From positions 1 through 43,224 of the forward strand of contig NZ_JAINVZ010000038.1 in NCBI RefSeq assembly GCF_019890615.1: a stretch of 43,224 nucleotides of DNA, read 5' to 3'. Source of the DNA: Streptantibioticus parmotrematis. Lineage in GTDB: Bacteria > Actinomycetota > Actinomycetes > Streptomycetales > Streptomycetaceae. This document shows positions 1 to 7,115 of this stretch, one piece after another. The first letter of the stretch is position 1; every line of letters begins with the position of its first letter. Under the pieces are notes generated by a model. It worked only from the letters and a program-made list of their open reading frames with translations, made no database searches and had not been told where the DNA came from. Both the position numbers and the translations under genes were made by a program.

Positions 1-2
1 CC

Positions 3-632
3 CGACTCGCCGGAGCTGCCCCCGCTGTCGGCTCCCTGATCCTCGCCGTGAGCGGAACCACCGTCGTGGCCTGCGCACTCCACCAGAACCAGTTCCCGAG
101 CACGAACTCCGGCGCGCAGCGGCAGGGCCCACCGCTTACGACGGCGCTACCGCGCTCGCCCTCCGCCACGCCGACCACGAGCAACCACGGCGCCGCAGAT
201 GCGGGCAGCGACACACGTCCCGCGCCCGCCTCCAGTTCCAGCGCGACCGTCCGGGCGCAGCACGAGCAGACGGTCCTCGGTGACAGGCCCGCCGGCGACC
301 AGGCCATCCAGGAAGTCCTCGAAGCTAGCAGTCGCCGGAACCTCCCGGTCGCCACCGAGCACCAGTTGACGGCCTTGGGCCGGGAAGTGCTGCTCGCCGA
401 GGTCACCGGGGCAGGCCGGAGCACCTGGCCGGGCTACTTCGGCTCCACCGGCACCCCCTGGGTCTACACCCGCGTCAGAGTCCAGGCCGCGATCGCCCGG
501 GCGACCAGCCCGGGCCACGCGGATGTCCATCTCGTGTGGACCGGCACCTACCCCACCGGCCTCGAACACGACGACCAGCCCGCCACTATCCACCTCCAGC
601 AGCAAAACGGCGCCTGGCAGCCCGTTCAGTGA
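3..632 (+). CDS. Membrane-anchored protein of unknown function, 5' end outside window
   Basis: The reading frame is open from the first full codon of the window, so the gene starts upstream. The first visible residues form a hydrophobic stretch (LAGAAPAVGSLILAVSG then TTVVACAL) that looks like a transmembrane segment or the end of one. A Ser/Thr/Pro/Ala-rich linker follows, and then a folded domain from about residue 75 onward of the visible part. That domain contains VLEASSRRNLPVATEHQLTA and ends WTGTYPTG...GAWQPVQ. The layout (membrane anchor, linker, extracytoplasmic domain) is typical of small conjugation- or envelope-associated actinobacterial proteins, but I do not recognise the family. 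A GTG at 48 could be an internal start, but starting there would cut the membrane segment. The function is unknown. Confidence 0.6.
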   Translation, partial: RLAGAAPAVGSLILAVSGTTVVACALHQNQFPSTNSGAQRQGPPLTTALPRSPSATPTTSNHGAADAGSDTRPAPASSSSATVRAQHEQTVLGDRPAGDQAIQEVLEASSRRNLPVATEHQLTALGREVLLAEVTGAGRSTWPGYFGSTGTPWVYTRVRVQAAIARATSPGHADVHLVWTGTYPTGLEHDDQPATIHLQQQNGAWQPVQ

Positions 633-738
633 CACTCGGCCACGGCTCGCCGGAAACGGCGCCCCCGCTATTCAGGGCCGGGTGCGGGCGGGCCAGCGGG
701 GTGGTCATGAGGGATCGGGTGCGGTGACGCGTAGCTGT

Positions 739-972
739 TCAGTGGTGGTACGGATCGTCTCCCGGCGGATCCGACGCGCTGGAGCGTGGAGTGGGCCACG
801 GCCCCGCAACCCCGACGGCCAAGATCACGGTGAGGATCCGGTACCCGGCGTGGTCGAGCTGCGCCTGGTCCGGAATGCGGCCGGTGTGCTTGGTGTGGAT
901 GGCCGTCACCAGGGCGTAGACGAAGATCGAGGCGACCGCGGTCACCAGCGCGGTGGCCAGCCACATGCCCAC
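739..972 (-). CDS. Small membrane protein, unknown function
   Basis: This is a 77-residue frame with a GTG start and an ATG two codons in. Residues 3-25 (MWLATALVTAVASIFVYALV) form a clear membrane helix. A second hydrophobic stretch (YRILTVILAVGVAGPW) lies near residues 44-60. A charged loop with His, Lys and Asp separates the two helices. The tail is Ser/Pro/Asp-rich. The hydrophobic pattern makes it more credible as a gene than the overlapping plus-strand frames, which are Arg/Gly-rich. No family is recognised, and the gene has no obvious operon partner. Confidence 0.45.
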   Translation of the reverse strand: MGMWLATALVTAVASIFVYALVTAIHTKHTGRIPDQAQLDHAGYRILTVILAVGVAGPWPTPRSSASDPPGDDPYHH

Positions 973-1165
973 GATGGTCTTCGCCGAGAACAGCAGCCGC
1001 CCGACAGGCAGGCCAAGAGCGGCCTGCTCCCGCCGGGCCCAGGCCAGTATCTATGTGCCCAGACTGCCCCGGGGCGAGCCTGTGCCGCATTCGGGCCGTC
1101 CTCGCTTCTGCATACGCTTAGACAGCCCTGCTCACTTGTGAGGTGCGCGAGAGAAAGCGGGGCTA

Positions 1166-1699
1166 GTGTGGCTGGCTGTGACGAGCTATGTATGGCATCA
1201 GGCGTGGCCCGCTCCGGGGCATCTCCCCGTCCGTCAGGTGTATGCGTGGGTACTCGACGAGAACGCCCAGGTCCTGCTGATCGAGATGCCGGGAGGGTGG
1301 AACCTACCTGGTGGCACTCCTGAGCCATGGGACGAAGGCTGGGAGGCGACCTTGAGCCGGGAGGTCGCAGAGGAGGCAAGCATCACTGTGCGGGAGGTCA
1401 TCCCGCTCGGCTATCAGGCCGTGCGCACCGATGATGGGGAGTCTTTCGCTCAACTGCGGGTCGTTGCCCGGGTGCAGGAGTGGCTTCCGGCTGGGGCTGA
1501 TCCGGATACGGGGCTGGTGTATCCGCGGGTGTGGGTGCCGCTGGAGCGGGCGGCTGGTCTGCTCGGGTGGGGGGAGCCGGGCCGGGCGCAGGCGGTGGCT
1601 GCCGCCCGGGTCGCTCACGACGTCTACGGGTTCGCCGCGGCGGCGCCGCTCGCCCAGGGCGCCAGGTGTGCGAGTACGCCGGTGATGCAGCGGGTGTAG
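1166..1699 (+). CDS. Nudix hydrolase-like protein
   Basis: The 177-residue protein has a Nudix fold signature. A core strand (VYAWVLDENAQVLLIEMPGG) is followed by the box around residues 49-73, GGTPEPWDEGW...SREVAEEAS. The REVAEE metal-binding core is intact. The first spacing is one residue longer than the canonical GX5E, and the final Gly is Ser, so it is a slightly deviant box. Nudix enzymes cleave nucleoside diphosphates linked to another moiety; the substrate here is unknown. The start could be GTG 1166 or GTG 1178. The gene converges on, and overlaps by 76 bp, the 3' end of the glycosyltransferase gene on the other strand. Its neighbours are nucleotide kinase-like proteins, so a nucleotide or nucleotide-sugar substrate fits, by inference only. 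Confidence 0.8.
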   Translation: MWLAVTSYVWHQAWPAPGHLPVRQVYAWVLDENAQVLLIEMPGGWNLPGGTPEPWDEGWEATLSREVAEEASITVREVIPLGYQAVRTDDGESFAQLRVVARVQEWLPAGADPDTGLVYPRVWVPLERAAGLLGWGEPGRAQAVAAARVAHDVYGFAAAAPLAQGARCASTPVMQRV

Positions 1700-2880
1700 T
1701 CCCGGGCTGCGACCAGTGCGGCGCCTGCCGCTCGCAGCCGCTCGACCGTGTCCGGCGGTGCGGTCAGCGCGCGGTGGATGGCGTCTGCGAGTGCCGCCGG
1801 GTTGGCAGGGGGCGCGGTGTAGCCGGTGATCTGGTCGGTGACGGTCTCGGCCAGTCCTCCGGCGGTGGTGGCGACCACCGGTGCGGCTCCGGCCGCGTGT
1901 GCCTCCAGCGGGATGCGGCCGAGAGGTTCGGTGCGGGACGGCACGATCACGGCCCGCAGCCTGGGGTGATAGAGCAGGCCGGGCAAGGTCGGGTCGTACC
2001 GAGTCCACAGGGACACCGGCAGCGGCAGGGCGGCGGCGCGCTCGCGCAAATGGTGCTGGTAGGTGTTCGGTTCGCCGTTGTCGGTGACGGCGGCGAGCAG
2101 CAGGGGCGGCACCGCTACCTGGCGGGTGGCCAGGAGAGCGAGCGCGTCGAGCAGGTCGGTGAACCCCTTGTACGGGGTGGCGCGGCCCATGGAGAGCAGG
2201 AACCCGGCCTCGCCGGCGACGTCGGAGGGTAGGGCGGGGGCGGCGCTCAGCGGGGTTCGGTCGAGCTCGGTCAGGCCGCCGGGTACGGCGAGGATGCGGG
2301 TGGCGGGCGCGCCTTTGCTGATCAGCAGGGTGCGCATGTGGTCGCTGATCGCGCCCAACTGGGCGCCGGTGCGGACCCATCCGGTGATGCCGTCGCGTTC
2401 CCAGGCGGCTCGGTGGTGGTCGTCGTGGTGGTCGGCGCTCGACCGCGGCAGGTACATCAGCCGCCATCCGGGGCGCGGGGTCAGCAGGGGGCCGAGTCCG
2501 GCGAAGGGCTGGTCGATGGCGAGCAGCAGGCCGCGGCGGTGACTGGTCATCACTTCGTCCAGGACGCGCGCGGCGTGGTGGGTCAGGTGCCGGAAGGCAT
2601 CCAGCCCGCCGAACCGCTCTCGTCCTTGCGTGCCGTTGTCGAGGTCGATGACCTGGTGCGGCGCCGGTGCGATCCGCTCGCGTAGGCGGTGGTGGCCTGC
2701 CGCGTCGTATTCGGGGCTGGAGGGGTCCAGCCGCACGGGGAGCAGGATCAGGCGCACGTCGGGTGCGAGCGCGTCGGCCACTGCGGTGATGAGGGCGCGG
2801 TTGCTGCGTCCGGCGCCGGTTCCGGTGCTGTACCAGCCGTCGTGCAGCGCGATGGCCACGACCGGCCCGTTCCCGTTCAC
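1624..2880 (-). CDS. Glycosyltransferase, GT4 family (GT-B fold)
   Basis: The 418-residue protein starts at GTG 2880, whose GTGA overlaps the TGA of the upstream kinase gene. Starting there removes an Arg/Pro-rich, shadow-like N-terminal extension. The N-terminal half begins VVAIALHDGWYSTGTGAGRS, which fits an acceptor-binding Rossmann domain. The C-terminal half has the GT4 donor-site landmarks: SMGRATPYKGFTDLLDAL around residue 210, and VPSRTEPLGRIPLEAHAAG followed by PVVATTAGGLAETV in the last third. The first Glu of the EX7E pair is in that PSRTE segment. The protein would transfer sugar from a nucleotide sugar to an unknown acceptor in the cytoplasm. It is the last gene of the four-gene minus-strand operon, and the translational coupling suggests it acts with the upstream enzymes. 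Confidence 0.85.
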   Translation of the reverse strand: MNGNGPVVAIALHDGWYSTGTGAGRSNRALITAVADALAPDVRLILLPVRLDPSSPEYDAAGHHRLRERIAPAPHQVIDLDNGTQGRERFGGLDAFRHLTHHAARVLDEVMTSHRRGLLLAIDQPFAGLGPLLTPRPGWRLMYLPRSSADHHDDHHRAAWERDGITGWVRTGAQLGAISDHMRTLLISKGAPATRILAVPGGLTELDRTPLSAAPALPSDVAGEAGFLLSMGRATPYKGFTDLLDALALLATRQVAVPPLLLAAVTDNGEPNTYQHHLRERAAALPLPVSLWTRYDPTLPGLLYHPRLRAVIVPSRTEPLGRIPLEAHAAGAAPVVATTAGGLAETVTDQITGYTAPPANPAALADAIHRALTAPPDTVERLRAAGAALVAARDYTRCITGVLAHLAPWASGAAAANP

Positions 2881-3470
2881 CGGGTGCCGGCCGCTTCGAT
2901 CGCGCGGGCGAGCTGCTCGGGGTCTCGGTCGGCGTCGATCCGCAGCCGGGGCACGGCTGTCACGAGTGCGGCAAGGTCCTGGTGGGCGTGCGTGAGTGCG
3001 GCGGGCGGGTCGCGGTAGAAGTCGCGGAGTCGGTGCAGGACCCCGACGTTCCACCAGGGGTGAGCGGGCTCGAGTCGCGCGCGGCGGCGGGCGAGGCTGA
3101 CAGTTGGGGGGACGTCCAGCACGATCCAGCACCGCGGCGGGAGCAGGGTCCCGGCGGCGAGGTGCCGGTACGCCCAGGCGGCCCGCTCCGCCAGGCCGCC
3201 GGTGCTGGCCGCGTAGGCGAGTGCGGTCAGCCAGTTGCGATCCACCCATACCGGCCCCGTGCACCCGCGGACCTGGGCCGCCTTGCGCAGCCAGTTCGTC
3301 AGGTGCGCCGCCTCGTCGCGGTGGTGCGGGTGGTCAGCGGGGGCCAGCAGGGCGCCGCCCGTAGTCGTGTACTCGCCGAGGACGGTGTGTCCGGCCCTCT
3401 CCAGCGCGCGTAAGGCGGTCGTCTTGCCGGCGCCCGGCAGTCCCTCGACGGTGAGGTCAAAACAGTGCAT
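2877..3470 (-). CDS. P-loop deoxynucleoside/thymidylate kinase-like protein
   Basis: The 197-residue protein has a textbook Walker A at its N terminus (VEGLPGAGKTTALRAL). A WVDRNW segment follows near residue 90, resembling the DR(S/Y) motif of deoxynucleoside and thymidylate kinases. An Arg-rich LID-like segment (SLARRRARL) comes after IVLDVPP. It probably phosphorylates a nucleoside, nucleotide or related small molecule with ATP; the substrate cannot be read from sequence. The start ATG lies inside the end of the DUF2797 gene (14-nt overlap), and the stop overlaps the glycosyltransferase start as GTGA, so it is tightly coupled in the operon. Confidence 0.8.
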   Translation of the reverse strand: MHCFDLTVEGLPGAGKTTALRALERAGHTVLGEYTTTGGALLAPADHPHHRDEAAHLTNWLRKAAQVRGCTGPVWVDRNWLTALAYAASTGGLAERAAWAYRHLAAGTLLPPRCWIVLDVPPTVSLARRRARLEPAHPWWNVGVLHRLRDFYRDPPAALTHAHQDLAALVTAVPRLRIDADRDPEQLARAIEAAGTR

Positions 3471-4368
3471 CTTGTGTCGTCTCCGGGTGGTTGACGGCGG
3501 CCACCGGGGCGGTGACCGGTGCGCCGGGCGGGGCGGGGGCCAGGGCCCAGCCCGTCAACTGCCGTGTGTCCAGCAGCAGCAGGCCCGCGCTGGTGTGCAG
3601 ATACAGATCCGTCCCGATGCGGCATGCGATGCGTCCGCTGATCACGCATCCGGCCGCGAGCGCGGTCACCTCGATGTCCGGGCGCACTCCGCCGTCCGGC
3701 AGTCCGTAGGTGGGGGTGTGGTCGACCGGCTGCGCCTGGCGCCGCTCCTGCGCCTCGGGCCAGGCGAGTGCGTGAGCGCTCTCGGCTGTGGCTGTCAGCT
3801 CGTCGGCCCGCTGGCCGGGGGTGCCTGGGTCGCGTCGGGCGGTGCGTTTGCGGCTGGTGGTGATGCGGTCGGGCAGGCCGAGGGCCGCGTGTAGTAGGTG
3901 CTCGGTGCGCCGGGCGGACGCCAGTGTGCCGGCGGACACCACCAGGGAGGACAAGGCGCCCTGTTCCAGCAGCCGGACCGCGCCGCGCTCCTCGGCGGTG
4001 ATGCCCACCTTGATGCCGGCTGTGCCGTGGTGGGCAAGGTAGACGAGGAAGGGGCGCGGGTCGTCCATGGCGGTATCGGCCGCAATGGAGCGGGAGCGGT
4101 CTACCGCAGTGCAGGAAGGGCACTGCGGCGTGCGGGCCGCCGGGGCGAGCTCGACGGCGGTGGGGCAGGGCAGGCGCCGCCCGGCCCGCCACACCCCGAC
4201 ACAGCGGCGGTCTGCCGAGGCGCGCATCGACACCTCAGCGTCGATCGTCAGCGGGCTCGTCCGCGCCGGGCGGCCGTCGGGGGCCGACCACTCCAACTCC
4301 GGTCCCGTGGCGCTCCAGGTAAGCGCGGTAGCCCGCCACGCGGGCGGCCGTGTGCCGTCCATGTCCAC
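3457..4368 (-). CDS. DUF2797 family protein
   Basis: This 303-residue protein matches the DUF2797 pattern as I know it. There is an RxCVGVW-like segment and a CP...CPSC cysteine cluster (likely metal binding) around residues 54-85. After these comes VYLAHHGTAGIKVGITAEER, followed by LLEQGA and an AxRTEHLLH segment. The part from VYL through KVGIT to the Glu resembles the GIY-YIG-like T5orf172 layout, which would suggest a nucleic-acid or nucleotide role, but that is inference. The start is GTG 4368 or ATG 4362. Its first roughly 130 nt overlap the 3' end of the NDK-like gene, an unusually long overlap; the N-terminal residues look family-like, so I keep it. No biochemical function is established for the family as far as I know. 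Confidence 0.75.
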   Translation of the reverse strand: MDMDGTRPPAWRATALTWSATGPELEWSAPDGRPARTSPLTIDAEVSMRASADRRCVGVWRAGRRLPCPTAVELAPAARTPQCPSCTAVDRSRSIAADTAMDDPRPFLVYLAHHGTAGIKVGITAEERGAVRLLEQGALSSLVVSAGTLASARRTEHLLHAALGLPDRITTSRKRTARRDPGTPGQRADELTATAESAHALAWPEAQERRQAQPVDHTPTYGLPDGGVRPDIEVTALAAGCVISGRIACRIGTDLYLHTSAGLLLLDTRQLTGWALAPAPPGAPVTAPVAAVNHPETTQDALF

Positions 4369-5101
4369 TCATCTCCCACCGCTCGTACAGGGTGCGCAGG
4401 ACGTCCCAGCCAGCCAGTAGGGCGATATCGGCCAGGGCCTCGCCGGGATTGTCGGGCATGTGCAGGTGATTGCGCAGCGGCCCGGCCCTGAGCTGGTCAC
4501 GCACCGCCCGCTTGAGCTTCGTGCCGGTGGTGACCGCGGTCGTGTCCCCAGCCAGCACCACCACCTGAACCGGGCCGCTGGTCAGGTACGCGGTGCGGCG
4601 GTCGACGAACGCGGCACCGTAGGCGTCCGGATACAGCCGGTCGCACACGGCGGGCGTCAACACGGCGTCGCTGACGTGGACCTCGCGCAGGACGTACCTC
4701 AGCCGGGCGCGGATCGCCTGGCGGGGCGCGCCGGGCTTGAGCAGAGCGATGGTGAGCCGCTGCGGCACGGTCGGCAGGTCGCGGGCCGGAGCCCGCATCG
4801 CCTGAGCCCAGGTGCGGTGACAGCCGCACCGGCGCTCACCGTGCCCGGGGTGCACCGGCACCGGCGGCGCCATCGCCGCGGCGGCGTCGCCGGCGCACAG
4901 CGCGCACGCCCCGCCCGGGCCGGGTGCGGGCCGGACGCGCCCGGCCGTTCGCATGGCTACCCACCAGGCGTCCCACGGGTGCGCCACCGTTGGCAGCGGG
5001 ACGGGTCGGGCGGACAACACCGCGTCCAGGGACAGGCCGAGGACTGCCGCAAGGCGGCCCCGGCCCATCCCCGGCCCCAAGACGGGAGCGGGGGCGCTCA
5101 T
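4235..5101 (-). CDS. Nucleoside diphosphate kinase-like protein with N-terminal cysteine cluster
   Basis: The protein has 288 residues, about twice the length of an ordinary NDK. Residues about 116-226 read as an NDK domain: TIALLKPGAP (the ATP-site Lys), TSGPVQVVVLAGD, then RAGPLRNHLHMPDNPGEAL. His214 occupies the position of the phosphohistidine in the N-x-x-H-G-S-D consensus. The Ser two residues later is Pro, and the Glu that assists the His in NDKs appears to be Asp, so activity may be altered. Upstream, CALC (about residue 66) and CGCH (about 92) could bind zinc. The C-terminal tail (residues 230-288) is helical and Arg-rich, and it overlaps the DUF2797 gene. As first gene of the operon, it and its neighbours suggest nucleotide chemistry. 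Confidence 0.7.
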   Translation of the reverse strand: MSAPAPVLGPGMGRGRLAAVLGLSLDAVLSARPVPLPTVAHPWDAWWVAMRTAGRVRPAPGPGGACALCAGDAAAAMAPPVPVHPGHGERRCGCHRTWAQAMRAPARDLPTVPQRLTIALLKPGAPRQAIRARLRYVLREVHVSDAVLTPAVCDRLYPDAYGAAFVDRRTAYLTSGPVQVVVLAGDTTAVTTGTKLKRAVRDQLRAGPLRNHLHMPDNPGEALADIALLAGWDVLRTLYERWEMSGHGRHTAARVAGYRAYLERHGTGVGVVGPRRPPGADEPADDRR

Positions 5102-5143
5102 CGCCAGGATTTGACTATTCCTCCGCTGCGCCCGGCGAATGCC

Positions 5144-5178
5144 GATGGCCCTCCTCTAATCGCCAGGGGAGGACCATC
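5144..5178 (-). terminator. Imperfect hairpin, candidate terminator
   Basis: Arms 5144-5156 and 5166-5178 pair at 11 of 13 positions around a 9-nt loop. The hairpin sits just downstream of the DUF397 stop on the minus strand and before the NDK-like operon start. It could end the HTH/DUF397 transcript. There is no T-run, which is common for Streptomyces terminators. Confidence 0.4.
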
Positions 5179-5208
5179 GTCTCGCGCGCTACCAGAGTTC
5201 GAACGCCA

Positions 5209-5448
5209 TCAAGCTCCGTCGAAATCCACCTCGCCTGACTGAGCCAACGCGACGAATGACGACCACCCGACCGGACTGAACTGTAGGGCCGGGCCGCTAG
5301 GGTCCTTGGAGTCGCGGACGCCGACCACCCCACGGGTGGTGCGCAGGTCCGCGACCTCGACGCAACTGTTGCCTGAGCCTCCGCTGTACGACGACTTGTA
5401 CCAGGCGCCCTCGGGCGCCAGCTCCGGGGCTGGGATGTGAGTGTTGAT
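5209..5448 (-). CDS. DUF397 family protein, no canonical start codon
   Basis: The frame encodes PAPELAPEGAWYKSSYSGG, then SGNSCVEVADL, VGVRDSKDP and ALQFSPVGWSSFVALAQ. This is the complete signature of DUF397, a small acidic actinobacterial protein that works with WhiJ-like HTH regulators. The stop is at 5209-5211. It follows the HTH gene immediately (stop at 5453-5455). Between the in-frame TAG at about 5467 and the conserved domain there is no ATG, GTG or TTG; the first plausible codon is ATC at 5446-5448. The gene may use a non-standard start, be fused to the HTH by a +1 slip near its TAG, or have lost its start. The domain itself is intact. Confidence 0.7.
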   Translation of the reverse strand: MNTHIPAPELAPEGAWYKSSYSGGSGNSCVEVADLRTTRGVVGVRDSKDPSGPALQFSPVGWSSFVALAQSGEVDFDGA

Positions 5449-5452
5449 GGCT

Positions 5453-6337
5453 CTACAACTCTCGTGCTAGTCGTTGCATGAACTCGGGGGTCTCCTCGGA
5501 CGGGAGTGCCGAGGCGATCATCTGGTTGAACCTACGGGTGAACCGTGCCACCTCCTTGGGCTTGTCCGAAGTCGACACTGCCCCCCAAGCGTTGTCCACC
5601 TGGACCATCGGGGGAAGCCCGTCACCCAGATCGAGGATGGCCAAGTCGCTGCTCGCCCGATACCCCCGACCGCTGATGGGCAGCACCTGGATTTTGACAT
5701 GGTCGAGTTCCGACAGCCTCGTGATCTCCTCGTACTGCTCGCGCATGACGTCGGGGCCCCCGATGGCGTACCGGAGCCCCGCCTCGCCGAGGATCGCCCA
5801 CAACTTGACCGGATCGGGATCACGCGCCAGGACGCGCTGCTTGCGCTCCATGCGCAGTGCCACGTTGACACGGTTGAACTCGCTGGTCGTCTCTTCGATG
5901 GGCTTCTCGATCTCGAAGATCGCCTGAGCGTATGCCTCGGTCTGGAGTAGCCCATGCACCACCTGCGGGTGGTAGATCCTGATCTCCTGAGCCTCGGCCT
6001 CGATGCCCACGAATCCCTGCATCGTGGGGAGCATCTGGCCCCGGTAGCGCGTCACCCAGTCCTGGCTGGTCGCGTCACGGTTCATCTCGACGAAGGAGTC
6101 AATGGTCTCCTCGTCGTCCACCCCGTACTTGGCCAGCAGCTTTCGTAGGTCGCCGACTTTGCGGAAGTTGAGGCCCCCGGTCTCGATCCGTTGGAGTGCG
6201 GCTTCGGAGAGCTTCGTTCCCTGCACCGCCACCTTGCGGGTCATCGGCTTGCCGTTGACCAAGATGTTCTCGCGGATGCCTCTCAACTGGAGACCCAGTT
6301 CGAGACGCCTGCCTGTCGCCCCCCGCTTCGCTGCCAC
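5453..6337 (-). CDS. WhiJ-like helix-turn-helix regulator with DUF5753 domain
   Basis: The start is GTG at 6337, preceded at 7 nt by a strong AGGAGGG; the frame upstream of it is probably leader. The product has 294 residues. The N terminus (GRRLELGLQLRGIRE...TKLSEAALQRIETG) is an Xre-type HTH in which the first loop carries an insert (NILVNGKPMTRKVAVQG). Residues from about 100 to the end match the DUF5753 effector domain (YRGQMLPTMQGFVGIEAEA, then YHPQVVHGLLQTEAYA and VRF/FNQMIASAL-type segments). Proteins of this type are DNA-binding developmental or metabolic regulators in Streptomyces, paired with DUF397 proteins. The paired gene is directly downstream, and an anti-sigma-like ATPase diverges from it. 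Its likely operators are the dyads in the 6338-6611 gap. Confidence 0.9.
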   Translation of the reverse strand: MAAKRGATGRRLELGLQLRGIRENILVNGKPMTRKVAVQGTKLSEAALQRIETGGLNFRKVGDLRKLLAKYGVDDEETIDSFVEMNRDATSQDWVTRYRGQMLPTMQGFVGIEAEAQEIRIYHPQVVHGLLQTEAYAQAIFEIEKPIEETTSEFNRVNVALRMERKQRVLARDPDPVKLWAILGEAGLRYAIGGPDVMREQYEEITRLSELDHVKIQVLPISGRGYRASSDLAILDLGDGLPPMVQVDNAWGAVSTSDKPKEVARFTRRFNQMIASALPSEETPEFMQRLAREL

Positions 6338-6370
6338 CTGTGCGCCCTCCTTGTGCCCGTGTGCCGACCT

Positions 6371-6401
6371 CAAGGTGCCCTGTGCGCAGTGTTGCACCTT
6401 G
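6371..6401. promoter_or_regulatory. Perfect 8-bp inverted repeat upstream of HTH gene
   Basis: CAAGGTGC at 6371-6378 is repeated exactly in inverted orientation (GCACCTTG) at 6394-6401 with 15 nt between. It lies 34 nt upstream of the GTG start of the HTH gene. It fits either an operator for the HTH protein itself (autoregulation) or a leader stem-loop. Confidence 0.45.
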
Positions 6402-6554
6402 TGTTCGGGGCTGGCAGCCCCTTGTGCAGGTTCATGCATAGTCCAATGTCGTCTCCGCTGAATTTTCAATGCAGATGCGGTTGCAGATGAACCTACCTAC
6501 ACGAGACGGTAGTTGAGCCAGCACGAACGCGGGCGGCGAAGTCGTGATTCCCCA

Positions 6555-6567
6555 CTACAGGCTGTAG
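6555..6567. promoter_or_regulatory. 13-bp dyad upstream of ATPase gene
   Basis: CTACAG, a central G, then CTGTAG form a perfect dyad 45 nt upstream of the ATPase start, flanked by C and G runs that extend the pairing. The position fits an operator in the divergent control region between the HTH and ATPase genes. Confidence 0.4.
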
Positions 6568-6611
6568 GGGTTCAGGCTGCGTTGTCCCTCTGAGCTGCGG
6601 AGGAGTGGGGC

Positions 6612-7115
6612 ATGGCTGTCACTGCGCTGGGCCCGGAGATCCTTGAGGAGCTACGAGCCGGGTGCTCTTCGGACGCCGTGCCCGCCGTCCTTGACGACCT
6701 TCATCTGACCATTGAACGTGAGGGCCCGGTAATCGGTACGGAACTGCCGGACGCCGCCGCTGTCTGGGTCGGGCGTCTTCGCCGGATCGGCCGGGCCAAG
6801 CTGAACGCCTGGGGTCTGACAGCATTGGTTGATGACGCGCAGCTACTGATCAGCGAACTTGTCACGAACGGTCTCCGGCACAGCACCGAGCAGCAGATCA
6901 CCTTTCGTCTGGTGGTCGGCACGGACGTGCTGGTGATGGAGGTGGATGACGGTTCGCCTGCTCTACCGCGACTCCGCCAGGCCGACTCCGATGCGCTCGA
7001 CGGCCGCGGCCTCCTCCTCGTGGATGCGGTTGCAGCGTCCTGGGGCGTCAGCTCGGACGGTACGAGGACCTGGTGCACCCTCAAGTTCCCTGACACGGCA
7101 CGGAGAAGTCGATGA
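6612..7115 (+). CDS. Anti-sigma regulatory factor-like ATP-binding protein (HATPase_c_2)
   Basis: The 167-residue protein has the GHKL ATPase signatures of the RsbW/SpoIIAB-like family. The N box is DDAQLLISELVTNGLRHS (Glu, Asn and His as expected), the G1-type segment is VMEVDDGSPALPRL, and GRGLLLVDAVAASWGV forms the ATP lid region. It starts at ATG 6612 after GCGGAGGAGTGGGGC, which has good Shine-Dalgarno character. Homologues bind ATP and restrain partner regulators by protein contact. It diverges from the HTH/DUF397 pair, completing a triad typical of Streptomyces. Its stop overlaps the next start as ATGA. Confidence 0.9.
   Translation: MAVTALGPEILEELRAGCSSDAVPAVLDDLHLTIEREGPVIGTELPDAAAVWVGRLRRIGRAKLNAWGLTALVDDAQLLISELVTNGLRHSTEQQITFRLVVGTDVLVMEVDDGSPALPRLRQADSDALDGRGLLLVDAVAASWGVSSDGTRTWCTLKFPDTARRSR

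Noticed and set aside
2881-3264. N-terminal extension of the glycosyltransferase frame
   Set aside because: It is Arg/Pro-rich and overlaps the kinase gene; the GTGA start at 2880 fits the operon.
5195-5225. GTTCGAA T-loop-like sequence suggesting a tRNA gene
   Set aside because: No acceptor or anticodon stems can be drawn around it, and the same bases encode the DUF397 C terminus region. Similar TTCGAA words at 8263 also lack a cloverleaf.
5115-5333. 72-codon minus-strand frame overlapping DUF397
   Set aside because: The DUF397 frame carries the family signature; this one is Ser/Arg-rich without a domain.
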